Assembly: GCA_963790965.1 (NCBI GenBank)
Contig: CAWBQO010000003.1
Location: 806,001-870,000, forward strand
Reading direction: 5' to 3'
Source: CAWBQO01 sp963790965
GTDB taxonomy: Bacteria; Bacteroidota; Rhodothermia; Rhodothermales; DASSAV01
Length of the DNA stretch: 64,000 bases
The position numbers and the translations under genes are program-made. Position 1 is the first letter of the stretch; each line of letters starts with the position of its first letter. The notes beneath the pieces were generated by a model. That model worked only from the letters and a program-made list of their open reading frames with translations. It did no database searches and was not told the DNA's origin. Positions 34,756-42,934 of the stretch are shown here, in pieces.

Positions 34756-37236
34756 ATGCGCCGGCTACTCGCCTTTACGCTCCTCCTACTCCCTTTTTTC
34801 TTTAGCAGCGCGCACGCGCAAAGCTGGGGGACCGTCGAGGGCCTTGTCTCTGTTAATCCCACGGGAGAAACGCTCGCAGGGGTAACGGTACTCGTTGCGG
34901 GCACCGACTTCGGAACGGCATCCGGATCTGACGGCAAGTTCTCACTACGTCTTCCGTCCGGCCGGTACGCTCTTCGCTTCTCGATCATCGGCTTTGAAAC
35001 GCAGACCGACTCCGTCGTCGTGACCCGTGATCGGATTACGGCGCACTCTGTGCGGCTCAGCCCCGCGCGCATCGAACTGGGCGATGTGATCGTTGAGGAG
35101 CGCGGTGCAGCCTCAGACGCCGGCGTTTACCAGATCGATCCGGAGCAGATCAAGGATATTCCCGCGCCCTTCCGCGACGTCTTTCGCGCGCTGAAGGTCA
35201 TGCCGGGCGTGGCTGCCAACAACGAGATGTCCAACCAGTACTCCGTTCGCGGCGGCGGATTCAACGAGAACCTGATCTTCCTCAACGGCTTCGAGGTCTT
35301 CATGCCTTTCAGGCCCCGGCAGGGCGAACAGGAGGGCCTTGGCATTCTGAACCCGGACATGGCCGACCAGGTCACGTTCTACTCCGGCGGCTTTCCCGCC
35401 CGTTACGGCGGCAAGCTGTCTTCGGCGCTGGACGTTACCTACCGCCCCCCCTCATCCGAAGCGGTTCATGGCTCGGGATACGTTTCTCTTCTGGATGCAG
35501 GCGTGACTGCCGGCGCGTCCCCGTTCAACGGCCGCCTCGGGTGGATCGCCGGGTTCCGGAAGGCCCAGGCGCAGCGGTTCTTTAGCACGCAGGAGCTGAA
35601 AGGCACCTACCAGCCGGACTATACCGATCTTCAGGCCATGCTATCCTTCAAGATCGCTCCCGGCCACACGCTCGACGCCATCGGGATCTGGGCCGATCAC
35701 GACTTCATGCTCGACCCGAGTAGCCGAAAAACGTATTTCGGAACGATCAGTCTCGACCCCGAGCGCGCATCTGATTTTCGTTCGCTCTGGCTTTCGTTCT
35801 CGGGCGACAGCGAAGAAAAAGACGGCTACAAAACGCGCTTTGGCGGCGTACGCCTTTCCGATCGGCTCTCGGACAGGCTGCGGATGGAACACGATATTGC
35901 CGTCTACAGCACCGCCGAGACAGAGAAAATGTTCTTGTCCGGCAAAGCCGATCTGTACCAGGTCGACCCGAACAGCGGCGACCCCGAAAGCGGAGGCGGG
36001 CACGTCGCCATCGGTCAGGGAACGCAGGAGGACAGGGCGGACAACCGAGTGGCGGTGCAGACCCTCACCGGGCAAGGACGCTGGCTCTTCACAACCGGTC
36101 GGCACGCGGCCGAAGGCGGCTGGTACGCGCGCGGATTGCAGTTCGACGACCGCATTTTCGAGACCTCCTTCATCATCGGTAAGGACGAGATGGGCGAGAT
36201 CAGCCGCTTGAAGGTCGACAGCCTCAACGACGCTTCTGTCTTGCGTACGGCGCAGGGCGGACTTTACATCCAGGACGCCGTCGACCTGCTGCCGGAGCGC
36301 AACAAGTTCATCCTTTCCGGTGGCCTCCGCGCCGATTACTTCTCCTTCAGCGACGAGTGGACGCTTTCTCCTCGCCTCAATGCCCGTTACCGGCTCAGCG
36401 AGGCGACCACGCTGCTCGGCTCCGCCGGAATCTACTATCAGGCACCGACCTACCGCGAGCTGCGCGGCCAGCCGGGGTCCTCGATCGCCGGATCCCTCAA
36501 CCGCGGCATTCGCTCGCAGCGCTCTATTCAGGTCGTCGCGGGTGCCGAGCGGTTTCTCCCGAAGCGCCGCCTCTATCTGCGCGGCGAGGCGTACTGGAAA
36601 GAGCTTTCCAACATCATTTCCTACGACGTTCGCAACGTGCGCGTGATCTACTCGGGCGTCAATGATGCGGACGGCCGCGTCTACGGGGCCGACTTCCAGG
36701 TGCGCGGGCAGTTCGTCCCGGGTCTCGAAAGTTGGGCGAACTATAGCTACATGGTGGCCCGCGAGCGGTTCTTGCCCGAGTACCAGACGAAGTACAACCA
36801 CAGCACCGTCCCCCGCCCCACCGACCAGCGGCATACCTTCTCGCTGTTCCTGCAGGACTACATCCCCGGCGACCCGACGTGGCGCATCCATCTCCGCGCT
36901 CTTTTTGGCAGCGGTCTGCCTTTCACCCCGCCCATTGCGGGGCCGTCCGAGGGCGGCTTAACGGTGCAAGTGCCCGGACCGCGCAATAAGGGGCGCTTCA
37001 TCGAGTACAAGCGACTTGACATGGGCGTGACGAAGAACATCGCCGTCTTTGAGGGGAAGCGTCATTCCGATGTAAAACTTCAGCTTACAGCGGAGATTCT
37101 CAACGTCTTCGACATGGTGAACACGGTCGCCTACACGTGGATACCCTCCGGCGGCGCGACCTCGAGCACCTGGAACCGCGTCCCGACGCGCCTTACGCCG
37201 CGCACGCTCAATGCGCGCTTGCGGCTCGAATTTTAA
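34756..37236 (+). CDS. TonB-dependent outer-membrane receptor with carboxypeptidase-like N-domain
   Basis: About 826 residues from ATG 34756 (MRRLLAFTLLLLPFFFSSAHAQ signal peptide). Residues 25-105 are a CarboxypepD_reg-like domain (GTVEGLVSVNPTGETLAGVTVLV ... LRFSIIGFETQTDSV). The plug follows: IKDIPAPFRDVFRALKVMPGVAANNEMSNQYSVRGGGFNENLIFLNGFEVF, with the R-G-G-x-x-N-E-N pattern. The rest is barrel, ending NARLRLEF. Energised by an ExbB/ExbD/TonB complex. The ligand cannot be told. No SusD-like partner is adjacent, which argues against a polysaccharide system. Confidence 0.9.
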   Translation: MRRLLAFTLLLLPFFFSSAHAQSWGTVEGLVSVNPTGETLAGVTVLVAGTDFGTASGSDGKFSLRLPSGRYALRFSIIGFETQTDSVVVTRDRITAHSVRLSPARIELGDVIVEERGAASDAGVYQIDPEQIKDIPAPFRDVFRALKVMPGVAANNEMSNQYSVRGGGFNENLIFLNGFEVFMPFRPRQGEQEGLGILNPDMADQVTFYSGGFPARYGGKLSSALDVTYRPPSSEAVHGSGYVSLLDAGVTAGASPFNGRLGWIAGFRKAQAQRFFSTQELKGTYQPDYTDLQAMLSFKIAPGHTLDAIGIWADHDFMLDPSSRKTYFGTISLDPERASDFRSLWLSFSGDSEEKDGYKTRFGGVRLSDRLSDRLRMEHDIAVYSTAETEKMFLSGKADLYQVDPNSGDPESGGGHVAIGQGTQEDRADNRVAVQTLTGQGRWLFTTGRHAAEGGWYARGLQFDDRIFETSFIIGKDEMGEISRLKVDSLNDASVLRTAQGGLYIQDAVDLLPERNKFILSGGLRADYFSFSDEWTLSPRLNARYRLSEATTLLGSAGIYYQAPTYRELRGQPGSSIAGSLNRGIRSQRSIQVVAGAERFLPKRRLYLRGEAYWKELSNIISYDVRNVRVIYSGVNDADGRVYGADFQVRGQFVPGLESWANYSYMVARERFLPEYQTKYNHSTVPRPTDQRHTFSLFLQDYIPGDPTWRIHLRALFGSGLPFTPPIAGPSEGGLTVQVPGPRNKGRFIEYKRLDMGVTKNIAVFEGKRHSDVKLQLTAEILNVFDMVNTVAYTWIPSGGATSSTWNRVPTRLTPRTLNARLRLEF

Positions 37237-37247
37237 TTCCGGCAAGC

Positions 37248-37922
37248 TTATACGTTCTTGCTGATGCGGTGGGCCAGCCGCGCAGGCTCCGGCAGGCGGT
37301 AGCGCGTGGTGCATTCCAGGGTCAACCGCACCGCGTCCTCCAGCGTCAGCCGGTGACCCACGCTGACGTAGACTGGTGTCACATTCTGCCGGGTTCGCAG
37401 GGCCACGCCGACTGTCTCCTCGCGATGTAGCATCGGCGAGGTGGAGCCACGCTCGCTTGCCGGCCGGTCGAAAGACCCGACGAGCACGGACTTCGCGACG
37501 CCGAAGGTCGGACGGTCCAGGAGCACGCCCAGGTGGCATGCGAGGCCAAACCGGCGCGGGTGCGCGAGGCCGTGCCCGTCAGCCATGATCACGTCCGGTA
37601 TGACCGAGAGCCTTTCAAGCGCCGGAATGATTGCAGGCACCTCGCGAAAACTCAACAGGCCGGGGACATAGGGAAATGCCACCGCGCCTTCCCATGCCGC
37701 CTCGTCGATCTTTTCCAGGTCGGGGAGAGACACGACCGCGACGGCAGCGCGCACCCGGTCGCCCCGGACGCTCACGTCAACGGCAGCTACCGTGCGAACC
37801 TCGCCGACGAGAGGTTCGGTGCGCACCCGGTCCGCGAGCTGCCGCTGAATGGCCACGGCCTCTTTCGGACTCACATCAAACCGGCCTTCAAGCGGGGGCA
37901 TAGGAAGCTGTTGATCTGTCAT
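37248..37922 (-). CDS. nfi: Endonuclease V
   Basis: 224 residues from ATG 37922 (MTDQQLP). Cleaves DNA next to deoxyinosine (or RNA at inosine). Active-site acids are visible: D49 in AAVDVSVRGD, E94 in PGLLSFREVPA, D115 in PDVIMADGHGLAHPRRFGLACHLG. The later SPVYVSVGH segment (here TPVYVSVGHRLTL) is also family-specific. It is convergent with the TonB receptor gene, 11 bp apart. A repeat-containing gap of 334 bp lies upstream. Confidence 0.95.
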   Translation of the reverse strand: MTDQQLPMPPLEGRFDVSPKEAVAIQRQLADRVRTEPLVGEVRTVAAVDVSVRGDRVRAAVAVVSLPDLEKIDEAAWEGAVAFPYVPGLLSFREVPAIIPALERLSVIPDVIMADGHGLAHPRRFGLACHLGVLLDRPTFGVAKSVLVGSFDRPASERGSTSPMLHREETVGVALRTRQNVTPVYVSVGHRLTLEDAVRLTLECTTRYRLPEPARLAHRISKNV

Positions 37923-38256
37923 CGACCGTCTGTATTGCAGATTTGCGCTGAGCGGTGCACGAGTGGAGAGCCGCACAACATCCGCTTGCATCCCGCCCAA
38001 GCCGGAGGTTGCGATCGCCCTTCGACTCGAGGCTCTTGCAAGGCAGATCACCCGGCACGGCTATCCGCCGTTTGAACGACAGCCGTGCCACGGTAGTGCC
38101 GTGAGCGCAGCGAAGCGTCTCAGGCTGCGTAAAAGACAGATCCTTCGCTGCGCTCAGGATGACACTCTGGGTGGCCGGAGGACGCGGGAACGGAATGAGC
38201 ACTTGAAAAGCCGAACGGCTCCGACCTGTCATGCGGAGCGCAGCGAAGCGCGCTGA
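37923..38256. repeat. Intergenic repeat island 3 (no gene)
   Basis: 334 bp between pepF end and nfi start. It holds family-A elements at 38101-38127, 38135-38164 (ATCCTTCGCTGCGCTCAGGA) and 38228-38256, and an inverted relative of the TTCTGCCTTTCAGGTGCTCA module at about 38186-38218. No gene seen. Confidence 0.75.
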
Positions 38257-40044
38257 TCAGGAAGGGCGTTCCGAGTCGAGGTTGGATGCAAGCGTCTCTG
38301 CCTCCCCGATGAGGGCTTCGATGGCGTCGAGACCCTGTTTCCAGAAGTCGAGATCCGTCAGGTCGACGCCGAGCGGTGCCACGAGCCTGCCCGGCCAGTC
38401 CGACCCACCGGCTTCGAGGAGCGTCACGTACTTTTTGGCAAAAGCCTCTCCCTCCTGCTCATAGCGGGCATACAGCGCCAGCACGAGCAGTTCGCCGAAA
38501 GCATAGGCATACACGTAGCCGGGGGTGTGGACAAAGTGAGGAATGTAGCTCCACCAGTGGCGGTAATGGTCCAGTAGCGTCACGCTGCCCTGGAACATCG
38601 CCCGCTGCGTTTCCATCCAGAACTCGCTAAACCGGTCAGAAGTCAATTCTCCGGCCTCTCGTCGCGCCGTGTGGATCTTCTGCTCGAACCGGTTCATGGC
38701 AACCTGCCGGAAAACCGTCGCCACCGTGTCGTCGATCTTGCCAACGATCATGGCGAGCTTGTTCCGCTCGTTCGATTCCGATTTGATGAGCTTTTGAAAG
38801 ACCAGCATCTCTCCGAAGACCGATGCGGTCTCAGCCGTCGTGAGCGGCGTGTCCGATTGAAGCACGCCCTGCTTGCGCGAGAGGTACTGGTGAATGCCAT
38901 GGCCAAGCTCGTGCGCAAGCGTCTGAACGTCGCGGATCTTGCCCGTATAGTTCATCAGGATGTACGGATGCGTGCTCGGCACTGCCCCGTGGCTGAATGC
39001 GCCGCCGCGCTTACCCGGAGCCAGCGCCGCGTCGATCCAGCGCTTGTCAAAGAACTCCTTGACAATGCGGCCCATCTCGGGATGAAAAGCGGTATATGTA
39101 GACTGCACGATCTCTCGCGCTTCCTCCCAGGAATAATGCGTATCCGCCTCACCGACCGGGGCGTAGCGGTCGTAGTCGAACATTTCGTCAAGCCCGAGAA
39201 GCTTCTTCTTGAGAGCGTAATAGCGGGCGACGAGGTCGTACCGCGACGTGACCGCTTCCACAAGCGCGTCCACAACTTCGTCACGAACTTCGTTCGCCAC
39301 GTTGCGGCTCGAAAGCCATGTGTCGTAACCGCGCAAGCGATCGTTCGCCGCCTTGTCCGCCAGGATCGTGTTGAACACGAACGTAAGCTCCCGGCTACGC
39401 AGGCGAAGGCCGTCCGTCAGCGATTCGGCGGCCGTCTTGCGAACGGACCGGTCGGTGTCGTAGAGGAGCGCAAGAACCTCCTGCTCCGTTTTCTGCTCGG
39501 TCCCGACCGTAAAGCGCGCGGCCCCGAGCGTCTCGTCAAAGAAACGATTCCAAGCGGACGCGCCGGTAACGGTCTTTTCCGCCATGATCTTCTCCTCCGC
39601 CTCGGAGAGCAGATGTTCCTTCTGCATCTGCTGCAACTCGAGCCAGTGTCGCCGGCTCGCCAGGGCTTTATGCTGAACGAGCTTTTCAGCCTGTTCAGCC
39701 TGGACCGCCGCCCATTCCACTTCAAAGAAGATCAGCATCTGCCCGATCATCGTGTACGTCTCCCGGACCCGCTGCAGCAGCGCGCCGCTCGCAGCGTCTT
39801 CCGTATTGGTCGACCATTGCAGGTAGGCGAAGGTATAGGCGCGGCCCAAGCGGTCCTGCAGCGCCTCATACTCATCGAGCGCCCCGGCCAGCTCCTCAGC
39901 GGAGAGGGTCCCGACTCGTCCGCGGTACTTCCTTGCAAAGTCGGTGGCAAGCGGTCCGGCCTCGGCGAGTGTTTTGAAGAGGCTGTCATGGTCGGCGAAA
40001 AGGTCTGCAAGATCCCAGTGGATCGACTCGGCTCCGGTTGTCAT
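38257..40044 (-). CDS. pepF: Oligoendopeptidase F-like M3 metallopeptidase
   Basis: 595 residues, cytosolic. Zinc motif HELGH at 378-382 (TLAHELGHGIHQYLS) with the third ligand region (TAETASVFGEMLVF) about 25 residues later. The segment DVQTLAHELGHG and the C-terminal YAYAFGELLVLALYARYEQEGE are M3B family. Degrades short peptides. No signal peptide. ATG at 40044. Downstream lies repeat island 3. Confidence 0.93.
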   Translation of the reverse strand: MTTGAESIHWDLADLFADHDSLFKTLAEAGPLATDFARKYRGRVGTLSAEELAGALDEYEALQDRLGRAYTFAYLQWSTNTEDAASGALLQRVRETYTMIGQMLIFFEVEWAAVQAEQAEKLVQHKALASRRHWLELQQMQKEHLLSEAEEKIMAEKTVTGASAWNRFFDETLGAARFTVGTEQKTEQEVLALLYDTDRSVRKTAAESLTDGLRLRSRELTFVFNTILADKAANDRLRGYDTWLSSRNVANEVRDEVVDALVEAVTSRYDLVARYYALKKKLLGLDEMFDYDRYAPVGEADTHYSWEEAREIVQSTYTAFHPEMGRIVKEFFDKRWIDAALAPGKRGGAFSHGAVPSTHPYILMNYTGKIRDVQTLAHELGHGIHQYLSRKQGVLQSDTPLTTAETASVFGEMLVFQKLIKSESNERNKLAMIVGKIDDTVATVFRQVAMNRFEQKIHTARREAGELTSDRFSEFWMETQRAMFQGSVTLLDHYRHWWSYIPHFVHTPGYVYAYAFGELLVLALYARYEQEGEAFAKKYVTLLEAGGSDWPGRLVAPLGVDLTDLDFWKQGLDAIEALIGEAETLASNLDSERPS

Positions 40045-40188
40045 AGGTAGTGGTGTTGCGGTCGCGATCTGACGGATGAAAGCGCAGCGTCCCGCGCCGC
40101 GCCAATAGGAAGGTACAGGAGACTACGCTTTGCCGTGTCGTTCGGGATGAGAGACGCGGCAAAAAGCTGCCGTTTTTCGGTAACGGAC

Positions 40189-40659
40189 ATGGCAATCAGG
40201 GCTGTCCCCTCCGTTCATAAGCGAACTCCGAACGTGAACTTGGCGTTTCAGGCACTTAAACTCGCCAATCAAACGCTTTCAGCATTGTCGTTATTTAGCG
40301 CCAATAAATCCACTTTCGCTCGGTTGAGCAGCGACGCCGATTTTCAGGAGGCCGAGCGGCACTCCTATGAGCAACCCATTGTTCTTTTCAAACACAGCCG
40401 CACCTGCCCGGTAAGCGCTTGGGCGCGCGACAAGATGCTGATGCTGGCCGATAAGGGCAGCGTGCCGGTGTATGAACTCATCGTGCAGAACGCCCGGTCG
40501 CTGGCCGTAAGCATCGCGTCGGCGTACGGCATCCGGCACGAATCGCCGCAGGTGATCGTTCTATACGCCGGCGAGCCGGTCCATCACGCCTCTCACAGCG
40601 GGATCTCGCCGCAGGAGATCGAGGCGGCAGCGGCTTCGGCGGTCGACGGACGGCCGTGA
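40189..40659 (+). CDS. Bacilliredoxin-like protein (YtxJ/BrxC family)
   Basis: About 156 residues from ATG 40189; the frame is open upstream (GTG 40135, ATG 40147), so the N-terminus is uncertain. The thioredoxin-like domain starts near residue 45 (FARLSSDADFQEAE). The single redox cysteine is C73 in FKHSRTCPVSAWAR, the TCPVS motif of YtxJ. A later VIVLYAGEPVHHASH matches the cis-Pro/GSH-like region of the family. It removes bacillithiol from mixed disulfides. Consistent with bacillithiol use in this organism, though no bsh gene is in the window. Confidence 0.85.
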   Translation: MAIRAVPSVHKRTPNVNLAFQALKLANQTLSALSLFSANKSTFARLSSDADFQEAERHSYEQPIVLFKHSRTCPVSAWARDKMLMLADKGSVPVYELIVQNARSLAVSIASAYGIRHESPQVIVLYAGEPVHHASHSGISPQEIEAAAASAVDGRP

Positions 40660-40740
40660 TGCGACGGGGCGGTTGTGGCTTGCCGCCGATTTCGGTATCT
40701 TCGCTAAAGTCCTCGCCCAACAAGCTCTGCACTCCCTGTC

Positions 40741-41094
40741 ATGGCATCAACCACCGGCAACGACGAAGAGTCGGAATTCGGCGCAGAACCGTCGGCCGAT
40801 GAGGCGAGCGAGCGGCCTTCGCGCGCCCGGCTTGAAGAACGCACTGCCCTGGCCGGCGTGCGCTCCATGGAGCGGCTGCGCGACCGCATACAGGCCGCCG
40901 CCAACGAAATTACGCGCCTGCGGAGGGAGAACGCTCTGCTGGGCGCGCGTATCGAAGCGCTGCAGGCGGAGGCCGATATCATTCCGGAAGGAACGCTGAT
41001 CTCGTTTGATGAGGATCCGGAAACGCTGCGCGCCAGCCTGCAGGGTTTCGCCGACGCCGTGGACGATTACTTGAGCCGCGAACAACCTGAATAG
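40741..41094 (+). CDS. Small coiled-coil protein, possible ZapB-like partner of ZapA
   Basis: 117 residues. After an acidic Ser-rich N-terminus of about 30 residues, a coiled coil spans about 33-77 (ERLRDRIQAAANEITRLRRENALLGARIEALQAE), followed by a short acidic tail. It sits 14 bp before zapA. Small coiled-coil genes in this place are common upstream of zapA in Bacteroidota and may be division proteins, but identity with ZapB is only by analogy. Confidence 0.6.
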   Translation: MASTTGNDEESEFGAEPSADEASERPSRARLEERTALAGVRSMERLRDRIQAAANEITRLRRENALLGARIEALQAEADIIPEGTLISFDEDPETLRASLQGFADAVDDYLSREQPE

Positions 41095-41108
41095 CCCTGC
41101 CGACCGCT

Positions 41109-41465
41109 ATGGAGAAGTCGATCCGGGTGCGCATTCTCGATCGCGCCTACGGGCTGCGCGTTGAGGAGGAGCATGAGCAGGAAACGCGAGAGATCAGCGG
41201 GTTCGTTGATGCGCGTTTGCAGGCGTTCAGGCGGGCACATCCGGACCAGCCCGAGCTTACGGCGGCGGTGATAACCGCGATGGCGATCACGGAGGAACTC
41301 TTCGCCGCACGGGAGCAGCAAGTATCCGCGGCAGATTCTCTTGACGCCCGACTCGATGAACTAACGACTATCCTCGACGCCGCCCTGGCACCGCTCGATG
41401 AGGATCAAACCGAGGAAAAGGTGCCCCCGCCGGTCCACCGGCCGAATGAAGGATCAATGAATTGA
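41109..41465 (+). CDS. zapA: Cell division protein ZapA
   Basis: 118 residues. ZapA tetramers bundle FtsZ filaments. N-terminal KSIRVRILDRAYGLRVEEEHEQETREISGFVDARLQAFRRAHP is the ZapA domain, followed by a helix VITAMAITEELFAAREQQ and a coiled C-terminal tail. Length is typical. tRNA-Val lies 131 bp downstream. ATG at 41109. Confidence 0.9.
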   Translation: MEKSIRVRILDRAYGLRVEEEHEQETREISGFVDARLQAFRRAHPDQPELTAAVITAMAITEELFAAREQQVSAADSLDARLDELTTILDAALAPLDEDQTEEKVPPPVHRPNEGSMN

Positions 41466-41596
41466 CCCCGTGCAGAACGGAAAAGTGGCCTTACGTCAAG
41501 AATGTGGGCGCGCCGGCGGATCCCTCGCTTAAAGAAGACGTTGTACCACTCCTTGACCTTTGGGCGCAGCAAGAATGCGGTGCACACGGTCAAAAC

Positions 41597-41670
41597 GGGT
41601 CCTTAGCTCAGTTGGTTAGAGCGCTACGTTGACATCGTAGAGGTCGATGGTTCGAATCCATTAGGACCCA
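41597..41670 (+). tRNA. tRNA-Val (anticodon GAC)
   Basis: 74 nt. Acceptor GGGTCCT pairs with AGGACCC; D arm TTAGCTCAGTTGGTTAGAGC; anticodon stem CTACG / CGTAG with loop TTGACAT, anticodon GAC; T arm has GGTTCGAATCC. Discriminator A; CCA is not encoded. Next long intergenic gap begins after it. Confidence 0.97.
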
Positions 41671-41750
41671 CAAAGACGCGGCAGAAGTGCGGCAAACACA
41701 ACGGTTTCTGGAGACAGTAGTCAAACACTGCTGCAAGTTTTTTGAATGAC

Positions 41751-41766
41751 AGGGGCTTCGGCCCCT
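41751..41766 (+). terminator. Terminator after tRNA-Val
   Basis: AGGGGC-TTCG-GCCCCT, a 6-bp stem with a stable UUCG loop, followed by TTCTCGTTTCTTCT. Lies 81 bp after tRNA-Val and probably ends its transcript. Confidence 0.85.
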
Positions 41767-42590
41767 TTCTCGTTTCTTCTCCGCACGTGACCGGGTGAGG
41801 AAACTTGCAGTTGAGTCTTGGCGGGCAGGTCGCACAACCGTGAGATCCTCCCCACCGGTCGGCGGTACCTTCCCGCAACCCCACTCCGCCGCACGCCGGA
41901 ACAGGTGAAGAAGCCCAAAAAACATTGCGTGAGATTGTCCTCCGGCGTCTTTGGAAGCTGTTGAAATCGAGTCGATCCAGACCGGGCATCATGGTTGTGT
42001 CAATGGAATCAACAGCGAACCAACGCAAGGCTGAGATGCTTCGCTTCGCCGGCATGGCTCGGTAGGCACGTTCTGCATTTCAGGTGCTCACCCCGTTCGC
42101 GCTTTCTCCCTCCGCCCGGTCTGTCATCCTGAACAGAGTGAAGGATCTGTCCTCCCGGCTGCCTCGAGGCTGTTGAAGTACGGAGAACACGTACCTGTCG
42201 TCAAAGATTAGAAGAAACATATCAACAAGCTCATAGCAGCCTGTAGAAATAGCAGAACGCGCTGTATGTAGCTGGCGAACGGGACCAAAGCACCAACGCA
42301 ATCTCCCTCTTGGGGGCGGGGATTCAAGGAGTATTAGACAGCTTTCCAGTCACGGACACCGTCCCGAATGCCTGCACCACAATCCGTCGATAGTACATCA
42401 ACAGGCTCTTAGATCTTCAGGCCGAAGGCGCTTATGCGAACTTCGCTCAAACAGACGTAGTCCGAATTGTGAGGCCGGCTGCTCTCGCTTCTTCGCCGGC
42501 ATCGACTTCAGCGAAACGGACACCCGACTTGCCCGGCCCGAACGCTCAAGCCCAACGCGAAACCGCGCGTGGTTCGCGGCGCGTCAACGC

Positions 42591-42620
42591 GTAGTAACAC
42601 GTAGTTACTCGTAGTAACAG
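42591..42620. repeat. Three 10-bp direct repeats, GTAGTAACAC / GTAGTTACTC / GTAGTAACAG
   Basis: Exact 10-base period, consensus GTAGTWACWS. Adjacent units also give an inverted pair (GTAAC-ACGTA-GTTAC). One helical turn per unit places them on one DNA face. They lie about 70-100 bp before a TAnnTTTG-like box upstream of thrS, so a regulator-binding array is possible. Confidence 0.6.
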
Positions 42621-42687
42621 GTTGCGACGCTCGCTTACATTGCGTACTTTAAGCGTCGTTCTGTAGCATCGGACCGCATTCCTCAGC

Positions 42688-42695
42688 TACCTTTG
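42688..42695 (+). promoter_or_regulatory. Possible -7 box TACCTTTG upstream of thrS
   Basis: Matches the Bacteroidota TAnnTTTG element. No clear -33 TTG partner is seen at the usual distance, so this is tentative. A start just downstream would give a leader of about 230 nt to thrS, including the terminator at 42852-42880. Confidence 0.35.
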
Positions 42696-42851
42696 CGTCC
42701 AACCGGAACCACCCATTACTCTCCCATCGTTGACCGCCATGCCGCAATTTCTGCAGCGAACGCCCGGGAAAACCAGCGTGCCTTCCGTTTGAATGGCGAA
42801 CGGCTGAGCTTCTGGGCGTATGGCTTGCGCGCTGGTCTGCACATCGTATCG

Positions 42852-42880
42852 AAAGCGCCCCCGGCAGCGGTGGGCGCTTT
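42852..42880 (+). terminator. Intrinsic terminator directly before thrS (possible attenuator)
   Basis: AAAGCGCCC pairs with GGGCGCTTT (9 bp, 11-base loop), followed by TTTGCTTT. It ends 54 bp before the thrS start, and no gene ends here. So it either stops a short RNA or works as an attenuator in a thrS leader. Confidence 0.8.
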
Positions 42881-42934
42881 TTTGCTTTCAGGGCACCGCT
42901 CCATGTTCTCTGGCACTAAACCTTACCTATAGAT

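Larger units (their letters stand above)
41671..42934. repeat. Intergenic repeat island 4 upstream of thrS (no gene)
   Basis: 1.26 kb with no credible gene. In order: a UUCG-loop terminator (41751-41766), family-A elements (about 42029-42062, 42121-42150), an inverted copy of family B (42150-42330), three phased 10-bp repeats (42591-42620), a TAnnTTTG-like box (42688-42695) and a terminator just before thrS (42852-42880). The frame from 42055 back across tRNA-Val encodes the known spurious tRNA-antisense peptide. Confidence 0.7.

Noticed and set aside
41624..42055. A 143-codon minus-strand frame across tRNA-Val ending in GPNGFEPSTST
   Set aside because: The GFEPST peptide is the known artefact of translating the antisense of a tRNA. 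The rest crosses the terminator and a family-A repeat and has no family resemblance.
42660..42934. T-box riboswitch in front of thrS
   Set aside because: No T-box bulge sequence or specifier loop could be found; only a terminator hairpin is supported.
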